This document shows positions 23,819 through 32,231 of a stretch of 64,000 nt of DNA, piece after piece. The notes under the pieces were generated by a model, which made no database searches, was not told the origin of the DNA, and saw only the letters and a list, made by a program, of their open reading frames with translations. Each line of letters begins with the position of its first letter. Within the stretch, counting starts at the first letter, position 1. Position numbers and translations under genes: made by a program. The DNA comes from Knufia peltigerae (lineage: Eukaryota > Ascomycota > Eurotiomycetes > Chaetothyriales > Trichomeriaceae): the NCBI GenBank assembly GCA_030247855.1, contig JAPDRN010000054.1, positions 62,001 through 126,000 of the forward strand, given 5' to 3'.

Positions 23819-26365
23819 TCACGGGGCGGTGCTCTCGGCCACTTCCGGCGTGCCCACCTGCTGGCTCTCCGGTGGCAGCGGCTGGGGCACGCACACGGCC
23901 TGGCTCCACGACAGCCCGTAGGTGTCCGGCGCATCGGGCATGCGGTAGTCGATGCGGCAGCGTCGCTTGCCATCGGGGTCGACGATCAACGCGCCACTGT
24001 CCTGTGCACCTCGCAGCTGGATCACCCCGCCCTGCCCCACCGCACCGGCCGGCGTGCCGTCTTCGGTCTGCACCACCGCCGCAAACGGCAGCGGCTGGCC
24101 CAGGGCATCGGTTGCATCGATGAACAGCGTGCGCTCGCGGCGTACCTGGAAGGGCACGCGCACGATGCCACCGGCGGTGGGTGCCACGCGCTGCGAGGTC
24201 TGCAGCAGCTCCACCTCGATGGGCAGGCCGGAGGGGTCCAGGTCGATGGTGTTCCAGCGATAAGGGCTGACGTGTGGCAGCAGCGCATAACCGTTGCGTG
24301 CCACGCGCAGATCGGTACTGCTGCCGATGCGCGCGCCCTGCGCACCCGGTGCCTGCACCAGGGCGAAGCCTTCGCCCACGGGAGCGCCCAGGTTCAGACC
24401 GCCGCTGTGCAACACCACGCTGCCCGAAGCGCCCAGCGACAGGCTGCGGGAATCGCCGCTGCGGCTGTAGCCCGCATTGAGATTGCCCCGGCTGCCCTGC
24501 CACGCGGCGTAGGCGCTGTGGCTGTTCTGTCCATTGCCTTGGGCGCCGGACAGGCTGTAGCTCAGCGCACGTGCCTCGCCCAGGCTGCCGCTGATGCCCA
24601 GCTGCGACTGCCGCCCACTGTCGGCCTGGCTCAGCTGGGTGCTGGCACGCGGTGCGTTGGCACTGCGGCCCAGCGGCACGCTGAGGGTGAACGCGTAGCG
24701 GGTGTCCTGGCGGCCATCGCCCAGCCGATAGCGCAGCGCGGACACACCATAGTTGACCCGCCCCAGCGTGCTCTGGAAGCCCAGCTGGAAATCGTTGCGA
24801 CGCCGGGCACTGTCCCAGTAAGCCACGTGGCCGCCGCTGAGATACAGGTTGCTGCGTTGACCCACCTTCTGCGAGAAGTTCACCTGGTAGCGCTGGCGCG
24901 CACGCTGGCCGTAGCCCCAGTCATCATTCTGCGCGCGTGCCACGTCGTTGAGGCTGAGGAAGCCGCGCGTGCTGTAGCGGTACGCGGCCAGGCCGAAGTT
25001 GGTACCGGTGCGCGCCACGTAGCGCTGGTAGTTCAGGCGGAAGCTGTTGCCGGTGTCGGTCTCGCTGCCACGCAGGCGGGCACGCGAGTGGGTGACATCG
25101 GCACCGAATGCACCGATGGCCGTGTTCACCGCGGCGCCCGCAAGCAGCGCGCGATAGTCCTCACCCACCTGCACGCCACCCAGCACGGTGAGCCGGTTAT
25201 TCAGGCCGCGCGCATAGGTACCTTCGGTGAAGCGCAGCGTCTGCAGCGTGTTGCCGGTGTCGCGCAGTTCACCGGCAGTGACCGCAAAGCGTGAAGCCCC
25301 TGCGCGCAGTGCCTGCGGTACGGCGGAGAAGTTGACGTTGAAACGCTGTACGCGCCCATCGGCTTCGGTAACGCTGACGTCCAGATCGCCGCCGAAGTTG
25401 GTGGGGTACAGATCCTCGATGGTGAACGGACCGGGCGCCACGTTGCTTTCGTGGATGATGTTGCCGTTCTGGCGGATGGTGACCACCGCATTGCCTTCGG
25501 CGATGCCCTGCACGACCGGCGCATAGCCACGCAGTGAGTCGGGCAGCATGCGTTCGTCGCTGGCCACGCGCACGCCGGTGAACGGCACACTCTCGAACAG
25601 CTCGCCACCGGTGTTGCCCTGCCCGAGCAGCAGTTGGCTGTTCCAGCGCGGAAGGTCTCGCTGCACGTGGCTGTTGATGACGTCATGGCGGGTGCCTTGG
25701 CTGCCCTGGGTGAACGATGCGCGGTGGCGCAGGCGCCATGCGCCCAGATTCAGGCCCGCCTGCAGGCCCAGGTAACTGCTGTCGTTGCCCTGGCTGCGGT
25801 AGTGGTTGGCACTGTAGTCGATGAAGGCGGCGGTGATGCCGTCGTCGCGCAGTTCCGGCGCCACGAAGCCACGTGCGGCGATGGCCTGCGCCGCCTGCGG
25901 AATGCTGAGGGACAACTGTAGTTCACCACTGTCGAAGGTGGTGCTGGCGCCCTCCACCAGCGCTGGCAGATCCACACAGGTGCTTTCTTCGGCTGGCAGT
26001 CCCTGCAGGAACGCAGGCTTCAACGGCAGCCCACGCACCAGCGTCGGTGACAGGCACGCCACCGCGATCTGCGGGTCGTCTTCGATGACGAAGCGGATGT
26101 CCTGGCTGCGCAGGAACTGGCCGTTCACATGCACATCCACCGCGTAGTCACCGGCGGGCAACGGATTGCCGTTGGCGTAGCGCGCCATGTCGATGGCTTC
26201 GCCACCGATCAGGAAGCCTTCGCTGAACTCCATGGGGCCCGCCGCGGCTGCCGTTGCCAACGTATGCGCGCTGGCCAGCAGGGCGAGGGCGATTGCCTGG
26301 GTAAGGCGCTGGGCGGGAAACGTGGCGCGGCGTGGCGCGGCCGGATCTACGGGGGGCAACTTCAT
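23819..26365 (-). CDS. Outer membrane fimbrial usher, cluster B
   Basis: This 848-residue protein is an FimD/PapC-type usher for outer membrane secretion and ordering of fimbrial subunits. It has the N-terminal domain FSEGFLIGGEAIDMARYANG, the plug/barrel motif SLRGYAPVVQGIAEGNAVV, DLYPTNFGGDLDVSVTEADG, and a C-terminal region with VDPDGKRRCRIDYR. The start MKLPPVDP at 26365 aligns with the cluster A usher; an upstream ATG at 26398 is also possible. It is a close paralogue of the usher at 16801 over the whole length. A pair of degenerate palindromic sites upstream (26444-26494) may mark its own promoter. Confidence 0.92.
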   Translation of the reverse strand: MKLPPVDPAAPRRATFPAQRLTQAIALALLASAHTLATAAAAGPMEFSEGFLIGGEAIDMARYANGNPLPAGDYAVDVHVNGQFLRSQDIRFVIEDDPQIAVACLSPTLVRGLPLKPAFLQGLPAEESTCVDLPALVEGASTTFDSGELQLSLSIPQAAQAIAARGFVAPELRDDGITAAFIDYSANHYRSQGNDSSYLGLQAGLNLGAWRLRHRASFTQGSQGTRHDVINSHVQRDLPRWNSQLLLGQGNTGGELFESVPFTGVRVASDERMLPDSLRGYAPVVQGIAEGNAVVTIRQNGNIIHESNVAPGPFTIEDLYPTNFGGDLDVSVTEADGRVQRFNVNFSAVPQALRAGASRFAVTAGELRDTGNTLQTLRFTEGTYARGLNNRLTVLGGVQVGEDYRALLAGAAVNTAIGAFGADVTHSRARLRGSETDTGNSFRLNYQRYVARTGTNFGLAAYRYSTRGFLSLNDVARAQNDDWGYGQRARQRYQVNFSQKVGQRSNLYLSGGHVAYWDSARRRNDFQLGFQSTLGRVNYGVSALRYRLGDGRQDTRYAFTLSVPLGRSANAPRASTQLSQADSGRQSQLGISGSLGEARALSYSLSGAQGNGQNSHSAYAAWQGSRGNLNAGYSRSGDSRSLSLGASGSVVLHSGGLNLGAPVGEGFALVQAPGAQGARIGSSTDLRVARNGYALLPHVSPYRWNTIDLDPSGLPIEVELLQTSQRVAPTAGGIVRVPFQVRRERTLFIDATDALGQPLPFAAVVQTEDGTPAGAVGQGGVIQLRGAQDSGALIVDPDGKRRCRIDYRMPDAPDTYGLSWSQAVCVPQPLPPESQQVGTPEVAESTAP

Positions 26366-26443
26366 CGTGGACGATAGCCGTTGCCGAAGCAGCGGCATGA
26401 GGAAGGGGAACCGCAGGCTAGAGGCTGCAGCACGCGCTCCCCA

Positions 26444-26494
26444 TCCAAAAAGTTGCAGATCGCGCGGGGCTTGGTCGCATTGCAACTCGTTCGA
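26444..26494. promoter_or_regulatory. Pair of degenerate TGCAA-N4-TTGCA sites before usher B
   Basis: TCCAA-AAAG-TTGCA (26444-26457) and TGCAA-CTCG-TTCGA (26481-26494) start 37 bases apart. The pair at 27638 and 27675 has exactly the same spacing. This suggests the promoter region was duplicated when the extra adhesin gene arose. The 26366-26580 interval holds nothing else recognised. Confidence 0.45.
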
Positions 26495-26580
26495 TGTGCA
26501 GGCTCGCCCGTGGCGCTGACACTGCTGTCGGTTCCACAGGACGGGCGACGGGCATGCACCCTGCACCATGGCGTGGCGCA

Positions 26581-27573
26581 TCATCGGTAGTCGGCGGTCA
26601 GCACCGCCTCTCCCTTCACCTCGCCCGGCTCCAGCGGATCAGCTGTGCGCAGGTAGCGCGCACTGAAGGGGAGGGTCTGCAGGCCCTTGCTGGACCAGCC
26701 ATGCGACCATGCCTGGCCGAACTGCACCGGCTGTCCATTTCTCAGCAGCTGCACCTGCACGCCGCCGGCGGTGGTACCGGTTGCCGGGGCCAGCTGGCCG
26801 TTGCTGCTGCCCGGATTGTTGGCGTCGGCCAGCGACAGCTGCACATCGACGTTGTCCATCGGACAATTCATCGCGACGTCGAAGCTGGATTCCTTGGCCG
26901 AGCTGCCGCTGGCGGCGAGTTCGTTGGCGACAACGTCCTCCAACGTGTGGGAGGCATCTGCCAATGTGCAGGTGACCGTCGGCACGGTGAAGCCGAGCGA
27001 GATCGGCGTAAGCAGGCGCTGGCTGGGGTCACTCGCAGGCCAGGCCTCGACAGTTCCCAGATAGCGGTACGGGACGCTTTCCATGGCGCCGCCAGGCAGG
27101 AAGTAGGTGATGAGCACACCAGCGTATACTCGGTCGGTGTCGGTGTTGGAAGCAGACATCGTAATGCGCTGCCCCGGGCGCAGAGGTTGCGGCGCAGCGC
27201 CGCGGATCTGATAGCGCATGCCGATGAGCAACGAGCGGTCGCTGAAGGCATAGGCCGCATGAGTATCTCCGTAGGCGTCGGTGATGTCGCGCACGTACGT
27301 CAGTCCGGCCAGGGGCGCGTCAACAACGAACTCGGAATTTCCTGGCGGGCAGGTGTACGCATTTGCGAGAAAGCCGCCGAGGCCGCCAACGCTTACGTTG
27401 GGCAGATCAAAGTTGGGCAATGACCGGTTTTCATCCAGCACCTGATCACCAAGGACCAGCCGCTGGCAGGCGGCAGCCGGGCCTGCCGCCGCCATCGCCA
27501 GTACCAATAGCGGCGCCAGGCGCGGCAAGCGCGCGACCCGTGAATCAGGACGGAGAGGCTCTCGCGTCTGCAT
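26581..27573 (-). CDS. Additional fimbrial adhesin, cluster B (upstream of the usher)
   Basis: This 330-residue secreted protein is a third adhesin-like subunit. A signal peptide ends AAAGPAAA-CQR. An N-terminal receptor-like half follows, with LTYVRDITDAYGDTHAAYAF. The C-terminal pilin domain has TVTCTLADA and AMNCPMDN as its cysteine segments and ends ARYLRTADPLEPG and GEAVLTADYR. The ATG at 27573 is preceded by AAAAGGA, which decides it over an upstream TTG. It is the first gene of the leftward cluster B transcript; cluster A has no counterpart in this position. Confidence 0.85.
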   Translation of the reverse strand: MQTREPLRPDSRVARLPRLAPLLVLAMAAAGPAAACQRLVLGDQVLDENRSLPNFDLPNVSVGGLGGFLANAYTCPPGNSEFVVDAPLAGLTYVRDITDAYGDTHAAYAFSDRSLLIGMRYQIRGAAPQPLRPGQRITMSASNTDTDRVYAGVLITYFLPGGAMESVPYRYLGTVEAWPASDPSQRLLTPISLGFTVPTVTCTLADASHTLEDVVANELAASGSSAKESSFDVAMNCPMDNVDVQLSLADANNPGSSNGQLAPATGTTAGGVQVQLLRNGQPVQFGQAWSHGWSSKGLQTLPFSARYLRTADPLEPGEVKGEAVLTADYR

Positions 27574-27637
27574 GGCGATTCCTTTTGGCAATCAGTCAAC
27601 GGGCGCGCAGTCTATGCAGCGCCGCCGCCGCTTCCCA

Positions 27638-27688
27638 TCGGATTTATTGCAATTGGCGAAGGCCAAGGCACTTTTGCAACTAATTGCA
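27638..27688. promoter_or_regulatory. Divergent cluster B control region with palindromic sites
   Basis: TGCAACTAATTGCA (27675-27688) is a perfect palindrome 91 bases before the pilin start and identical to the site in cluster A. A decayed partner, TCGGA-TTTA-TTGCA (27638-27651), follows CTTCCCA as in cluster A. The 205-base region between adhesin and pilin starts holds no gene. Confidence 0.62.
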
Positions 27689-27778
27689 TTTCGAGCATCA
27701 ACGCACGTACCGAAACTGTCCCTGCTGGCTGCCCTCAGCGGTCACTGCGTGCCTTCATTCCACTACTAGAGAACTGTC

Positions 27779-28291
27779 ATGTCCCTGACACTCCGCCTGC
27801 TGTCCCTTTCCCTTCTCGCTGTTACCGCACCGTCGGTGTCTGCCGAAACGCTGGAAATCACCGGCGAACTGATGACATCCACCTGCTCGGTAGGTTCCTC
27901 CGGCGGCACCATCACCGTGCCGATGGGCAAGGTCGATCTGGCCTCGGTCAACGCCAGTACCCGCGCCGGCCAGAAGAACTTCACCATCGCCCTGGATTGC
28001 TCCGGTTCGGGTGCGTCGCAGGAGGTGGGTGTGCGCTTCGGCGGTGCGCCCGACGGCAGCACCGGCAACCTGGCGCTGACCGCGGCCTCGACCGCGACCA
28101 ACGTGGGCGTGGCGTTGTACGACGCTGTGGGCAACCAGCAGAAGATCGGTGAGGACCCGACCGTCTGGGTGACCATTGCCGCCGGCGGCAGTGGCCAGCT
28201 GGACTACAGCGCGTGGTATGCCTCGCCAGCCACCAACGCGACCGCTGGCACCGCCAATGCCTCCGGTGACTTCGTGGTGCTCTACAAGTAA
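27779..28291 (+). CDS. Fimbrial major pilin, cluster B
   Basis: This 170-residue chaperone-usher pilin is the probable shaft subunit of cluster B. It has a signal peptide (to SVSA), EITGELMTSTCSVGS with the first cysteine, and ALDCSGSGASQE with the second. SGDFVVLYK is the C-terminus. It is nearly identical in plan to the pilin at 19754 and differs mostly in the signal peptide and in scattered surface positions. It is divergent from the extra adhesin and is followed by its chaperone. Confidence 0.92.
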   Translation: MSLTLRLLSLSLLAVTAPSVSAETLEITGELMTSTCSVGSSGGTITVPMGKVDLASVNASTRAGQKNFTIALDCSGSGASQEVGVRFGGAPDGSTGNLALTAASTATNVGVALYDAVGNQQKIGEDPTVWVTIAAGGSGQLDYSAWYASPATNATAGTANASGDFVVLYK

Positions 28292-28351
28292 TCCGCTTCC
28301 GGCAGGCCGGCGCGATGCTGCGCTGGCCTGCCCCTTTCAATGAGGTTGACC

Positions 28352-29074
28352 ATGAAACTCCGCGCCACTACGTGGACGTACGCGCTGCTGGCCATGGCAG
28401 TGGCGCTGCCGGCATCGGCTGCGGTGACGCTGCAGGGCACGCGCATCGTGCACGACGCCAGCAAGGGCCGCGACGTGACCGTCAAGGCCAGCAACGTGGG
28501 CGAGCTGCCAGCGATGACGCAGGTCTGGATCGACGACGGCGACAGCCAGTCGCGCCCGGAGAATGTGCGCACGCCGTTCCGGCTGACGCCGACCCAGCCA
28601 CGCCTGTTGCAACCCAAGCAGGGCCAGGCGTATCGCGTCACCTACGCACCGCGCCCGTCAGAGGCACCGCTGCCGACCGATCGCGAATCGGTGTTCTATT
28701 TCAATCTGCTGGATATTCCCCCCAAACCCAGCAATGACGGCGGCAAGAACCTGTTGCAGTTCGCGGTGCGTACCCGCGTGAAGCTGTTCCACCGCCCCGC
28801 CGGGTTGCCGGGCAATGCACGCGACGCAGCGTCGGCGCTGCAGTGGTCTGCCGATGGCGACGCCCTGCAGGTGCGCAACCCGAGCGTGTACCACGTGACC
28901 TTGAGCACACTGACCCTGGCCGATGGTCGCAACGTGGAGGTGGACATGATCGCGCCGGGCGCGCAGGTGCGTTATGCGCTGCCGGAGGGTGCCGCGATGC
29001 CGGCAACGGTATCGTTCAAGTGGCTGGATGACTACGGCACGCCACGCGATGCCGAAGCACGCGTTGAACGATAG
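28352..29074 (+). CDS. Fimbrial periplasmic chaperone, cluster B
   Basis: This 240-residue protein is a PapD/FimC-type chaperone. A signal peptide ends LPASA; the mature protein begins AVTLQGTRIVHDASKGRD. The G1 donor strand and subunit-binding region are in FYFNLLDIPPKPS and FAVRTRVKLFHRPAGLPG. The C-terminal domain ends WLDDYGTPRDAEARVER. The ATG at 28352, preceded by GAGG, is favoured over one at 28340. It provides the intact template that shows what the gapped cluster A chaperone should look like. Confidence 0.93.
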   Translation: MKLRATTWTYALLAMAVALPASAAVTLQGTRIVHDASKGRDVTVKASNVGELPAMTQVWIDDGDSQSRPENVRTPFRLTPTQPRLLQPKQGQAYRVTYAPRPSEAPLPTDRESVFYFNLLDIPPKPSNDGGKNLLQFAVRTRVKLFHRPAGLPGNARDAASALQWSADGDALQVRNPSVYHVTLSTLTLADGRNVEVDMIAPGAQVRYALPEGAAMPATVSFKWLDDYGTPRDAEARVER

Positions 29075-29152
29075 GTACGAACGGTCCTTCCAAGCGTGGC
29101 CATGCGGTCGTCTGCGTCCTGCGCGAGGCCAGCGCCGCGCCGTAGGGGGCGC

Positions 29153-29166
29153 TGCAACGGCTTGCA
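29153..29166. promoter_or_regulatory. Palindromic site TGCAA-N4-TTGCA upstream of the hybrid kinase
   Basis: TGCAACGGCTTGCA is a perfect copy of the palindrome found before both fimbrial pilins. It lies 59 bases before the kinase start at 29225. It links the kinase gene to the fimbrial clusters as a possible shared regulon member. Confidence 0.6.
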
Positions 29167-29224
29167 TTGAGAGTGGCCTGCGCGGCACGCTGTAATCCAC
29201 CCCCGCACATCGCAGGTCCACGCC

Positions 29225-32221
29225 ATGGTGTCGTCACCTTCGGGCTCCGTGCTTGCCACCCTGCAGCGGTTGCAGCGTCGAGTGCTGTTCGGGGGCGGCG
29301 CCATCCTGACCCTGCTGCTTCTGGCCGCGGGCTGCGCGGCGCTGTGGCTGCGGCTGGAAACCGTGCACCTCAACGAACGTGAGGCGCTGCGACGCGGCCA
29401 GCAGACGGTGGACCGCTATATCGGCGAGCGCAGGCGGGCCTACGTAGCCAGCTTGAACACCAACGCCACCTTGTGGGCCACCCAGCAGCACGCGCTGGTG
29501 GCAGGCGGCATGCCGGTCCGTGAGCGCTTTGCGGCACAGCAGGGTGCCGCAGGGGTCATGGCGCCAGGCGCGCTGTCCGTGCCCTGGCTGGCGCTGGCCC
29601 CGCGCCAGGGCCGCCTTCCGCCCCAGGCCGAGGCGGCGTACCTGGGCATGGTGCAGACCTATTCGGCATACATGGCCGCCACCGTGGCCGCGCAGGATTC
29701 GCCCACCTCCTTGATCTCCTTCGCCTTCGAACCGGAAGGGCGCCTGTTTGCAATCGCCGGGCTGCATGATGAAGCGCAGCTGCTGCAGCTCATGAAGGTG
29801 CAGAACCGTGAACAGGCGCTGGCCGCGCTGGTCCAGACCGCCGATGCGGGCTGGCAGTCGGCGGGTGCGGAATCCGAGCTTCAACTGGATAGCGGCCGAC
29901 TGCGCGCCTACTTCGGCCGTAATCCCCTGACGGGCGAGGATGCACTGGTCACCCAGATGCGCCTCAGCAGTGACGGTGCGCCCTTCATCAATCGGCTGAC
30001 CTTTGAATCTCTGCAAGGCCTGCGCGAGCGGCTGGAGGAGGCAAGCCCGGGCATGTGGGAGGTGCTTGACCGGCAGGGAAACGATGTTCTGCGCAGCGTT
30101 TCGCAGGGCACGATTCCCGCGCCTGCGCCGCAGGCCGTGCCCTCATCCCGGGCCACGATGTTGGTACTGCCTGACGGCCGTGCCTTCGTGGTGTCCGCCC
30201 CATTGCATGGCATCGACTGGACGCTGCTGCGGCTCTACCGCTGGAGCGACGTGTGGGCAGCGCAGCGGGCCTATCTGCTCGGCGGCGCCCTGGCCTTGGC
30301 AGCGCTGTTGGCCGCACTGTGGACGTTGTTGCTGCTGGTGGACCGGCGCGTGCTGCGGCCGGCGCTGGAAGAAGCGGCACGGGTGCATGAGAGCGAAGCG
30401 CTGAGCCGCACACTGATCGAAACCTCGCCGGTGGGCCTGTGCCTGCTCGACCAGCAGAGCGGGCAGGTGATCCTGCACAACCAGGCACTGGAGCAGCTGA
30501 TCGGCGACACCAGCGGCAGCCTGATGGAAGTGCTGGTCGGTCGCCTGGTGCAACGCGTTGACGGCCAGGTGCACGGGCAGCTGTTCGAGGCGCCCTCCTC
30601 GGATGAGCAAGGCCCCGCACGCTACCTGCAGTCCATCGTGGCCGCCTCGCGCTACCAGCGGCGGGCGATCTGGGTCTGCGCGGTGACCGATGTGACCGCA
30701 CAGAGGGAAACCCAGCAGCGCCTGCTGGATGCACGCCGGCATGCCGAACAGGCCCAGCACGATGCCGAGGCTGCAGACCAGGCCAAGACCGCCTTCGTGG
30801 CGATGATCAGCCATGAAATACGCACCCCCTTGAGCGGCGTGCTCGGCCACCTTGAACTGCTTGCCCACCAGGCCATGCCATCGGCATCGCACGCGCATGT
30901 CACGCGTGCGCGCAGTGCCGCCGACGTGCTGCAGGGGCTGGTGAACGACACCCTGGACCTTTCCCGCTTTGAAGCCGGGTTGATGACGCTGGAACCGGCG
31001 CCTTTCGATCCGCGTGCGTTGCTGCAGCAGACTGCGACGCTGTTCGAACCACAGGCCACCGCAAAGGGCCTGCAGCTGGAGCTGCACACGGGCGATGCGC
31101 TGGGACCGGCCTACGTGGCCGACGCAGGTCGCTTGGCGCAGGTGATCAACAACCTGGTTGGCAATGCGGTGAAGTTCACCGCATCGGGAACGGTGACGGT
31201 CAGCGTTGATGCCTCGGTACGGCCTGATGGCACGGAATGGCTGCACGTGGAGGTCCGCGATACCGGCCCGGGCATCGATGCCGAGGCGCAGGCCGACCTG
31301 TTCAAGCCGTTCGTGCAGGTCGGTGCCGGCTCGGCACGGCAGCACGGCGGCAGCGGCCTGGGGCTGGCCCTGTGCCAACGTTTCAGCGAACTGCTGGGCG
31401 GCGCCATCGGCGTGCGCAGCTCCCTTGGCGCCGGCAGCGTTTTCCACGTGGACATTCCGGCACGCCGGACCACCGCCGTGGCAGACGCGCTGCCACGGCC
31501 GGCGCCTGTCGAGCGCGCGCATCCCTCGCGCGGCCACGCGTTGCTGGTGGATGACAGCGTAATCAGCCGTGACGTGACGCTGGGGCAGCTACATGCACTC
31601 GGTTGGCAGGTCACCCTCGCGACAGATGGCGACGAGGCGTGGCAGCGCTGGCGCGAAGGCCGGTTCGACATCGTGCTGACCGATCTGAACATGCCACGCC
31701 TGGACGGATACGGGCTGGCCCGGAAACTGCGTGCTGACAACCCTTCCATTCCCATCGTGGCGCTCACCGCCAATGCAATGCCCGAGGACGCGCAACGCGT
31801 ACGCGAGGCAGGCATGTCCACGCTGCTGCTGAAACCGCTCGATCTGCCTTCGCTGGAGGCTGCGTTGCATGGATTCGATCTTGATCGCATGATCCGGCCA
31901 ACGTTACCCCCGGCAGTAAACGAGGTGGTTCAGCGGCAGATGCGCGAGGCGTTTCTGCAGACAGCCCATCGTGATTACACGTTGTTGAGCCAAGCGCTGG
32001 ACAGCGCCGATGCACCGGCCTTGATCGATCTACTGCACAGCTTTGCCGGCGCGCTGGCATTCCTGGGAGAGACCCAGGCGGCCCGCAGCTGCCGGCAGGC
32101 CGAGCAGGCCCTGCGCAGCATCGGTGTGACAGATGCGGCGTCGAAGGCGACAGTCGTTGAAGCTATCGCGTTGATCGAGGCGAGCATCGAACGCCAGGCT
32201 GCCGCGCAACAGCAGGCATGA
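29225..32221 (+). CDS. Hybrid sensor histidine kinase with receiver and Hpt domains
   Basis: This 998-residue inner-membrane phosphorelay kinase has the following order: TM helix at about 21-43, a periplasmic sensor of about 300 residues resembling CHASE4-type domains, TM helix at about 349-373, and a PAS-like domain at about 395-490. HisKA follows with the phospho-acceptor H530 in SHEIRTPLSG, then HATPase with NNLVGNAVKFT and GSGLGLALC. The receiver carries D820 in LTDLNMP, and the C-terminal Hpt has H938 in LLHSFAGALAFLG. In the Hpt motif the usual lysine three residues after the histidine is alanine. The layout resembles BvgS/EvgS-like kinases. No response regulator gene is adjacent. The position beside the fimbrial clusters and the shared palindrome suggest fimbrial control. 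Confidence 0.9.
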   Translation: MVSSPSGSVLATLQRLQRRVLFGGGAILTLLLLAAGCAALWLRLETVHLNEREALRRGQQTVDRYIGERRRAYVASLNTNATLWATQQHALVAGGMPVRERFAAQQGAAGVMAPGALSVPWLALAPRQGRLPPQAEAAYLGMVQTYSAYMAATVAAQDSPTSLISFAFEPEGRLFAIAGLHDEAQLLQLMKVQNREQALAALVQTADAGWQSAGAESELQLDSGRLRAYFGRNPLTGEDALVTQMRLSSDGAPFINRLTFESLQGLRERLEEASPGMWEVLDRQGNDVLRSVSQGTIPAPAPQAVPSSRATMLVLPDGRAFVVSAPLHGIDWTLLRLYRWSDVWAAQRAYLLGGALALAALLAALWTLLLLVDRRVLRPALEEAARVHESEALSRTLIETSPVGLCLLDQQSGQVILHNQALEQLIGDTSGSLMEVLVGRLVQRVDGQVHGQLFEAPSSDEQGPARYLQSIVAASRYQRRAIWVCAVTDVTAQRETQQRLLDARRHAEQAQHDAEAADQAKTAFVAMISHEIRTPLSGVLGHLELLAHQAMPSASHAHVTRARSAADVLQGLVNDTLDLSRFEAGLMTLEPAPFDPRALLQQTATLFEPQATAKGLQLELHTGDALGPAYVADAGRLAQVINNLVGNAVKFTASGTVTVSVDASVRPDGTEWLHVEVRDTGPGIDAEAQADLFKPFVQVGAGSARQHGGSGLGLALCQRFSELLGGAIGVRSSLGAGSVFHVDIPARRTTAVADALPRPAPVERAHPSRGHALLVDDSVISRDVTLGQLHALGWQVTLATDGDEAWQRWREGRFDIVLTDLNMPRLDGYGLARKLRADNPSIPIVALTANAMPEDAQRVREAGMSTLLLKPLDLPSLEAALHGFDLDRMIRPTLPPAVNEVVQRQMREAFLQTAHRDYTLLSQALDSADAPALIDLLHSFAGALAFLGETQAARSCRQAEQALRSIGVTDAASKATVVEAIALIEASIERQAAAQQQA

Positions 32222-32231
32222 GCCCGCGCAC

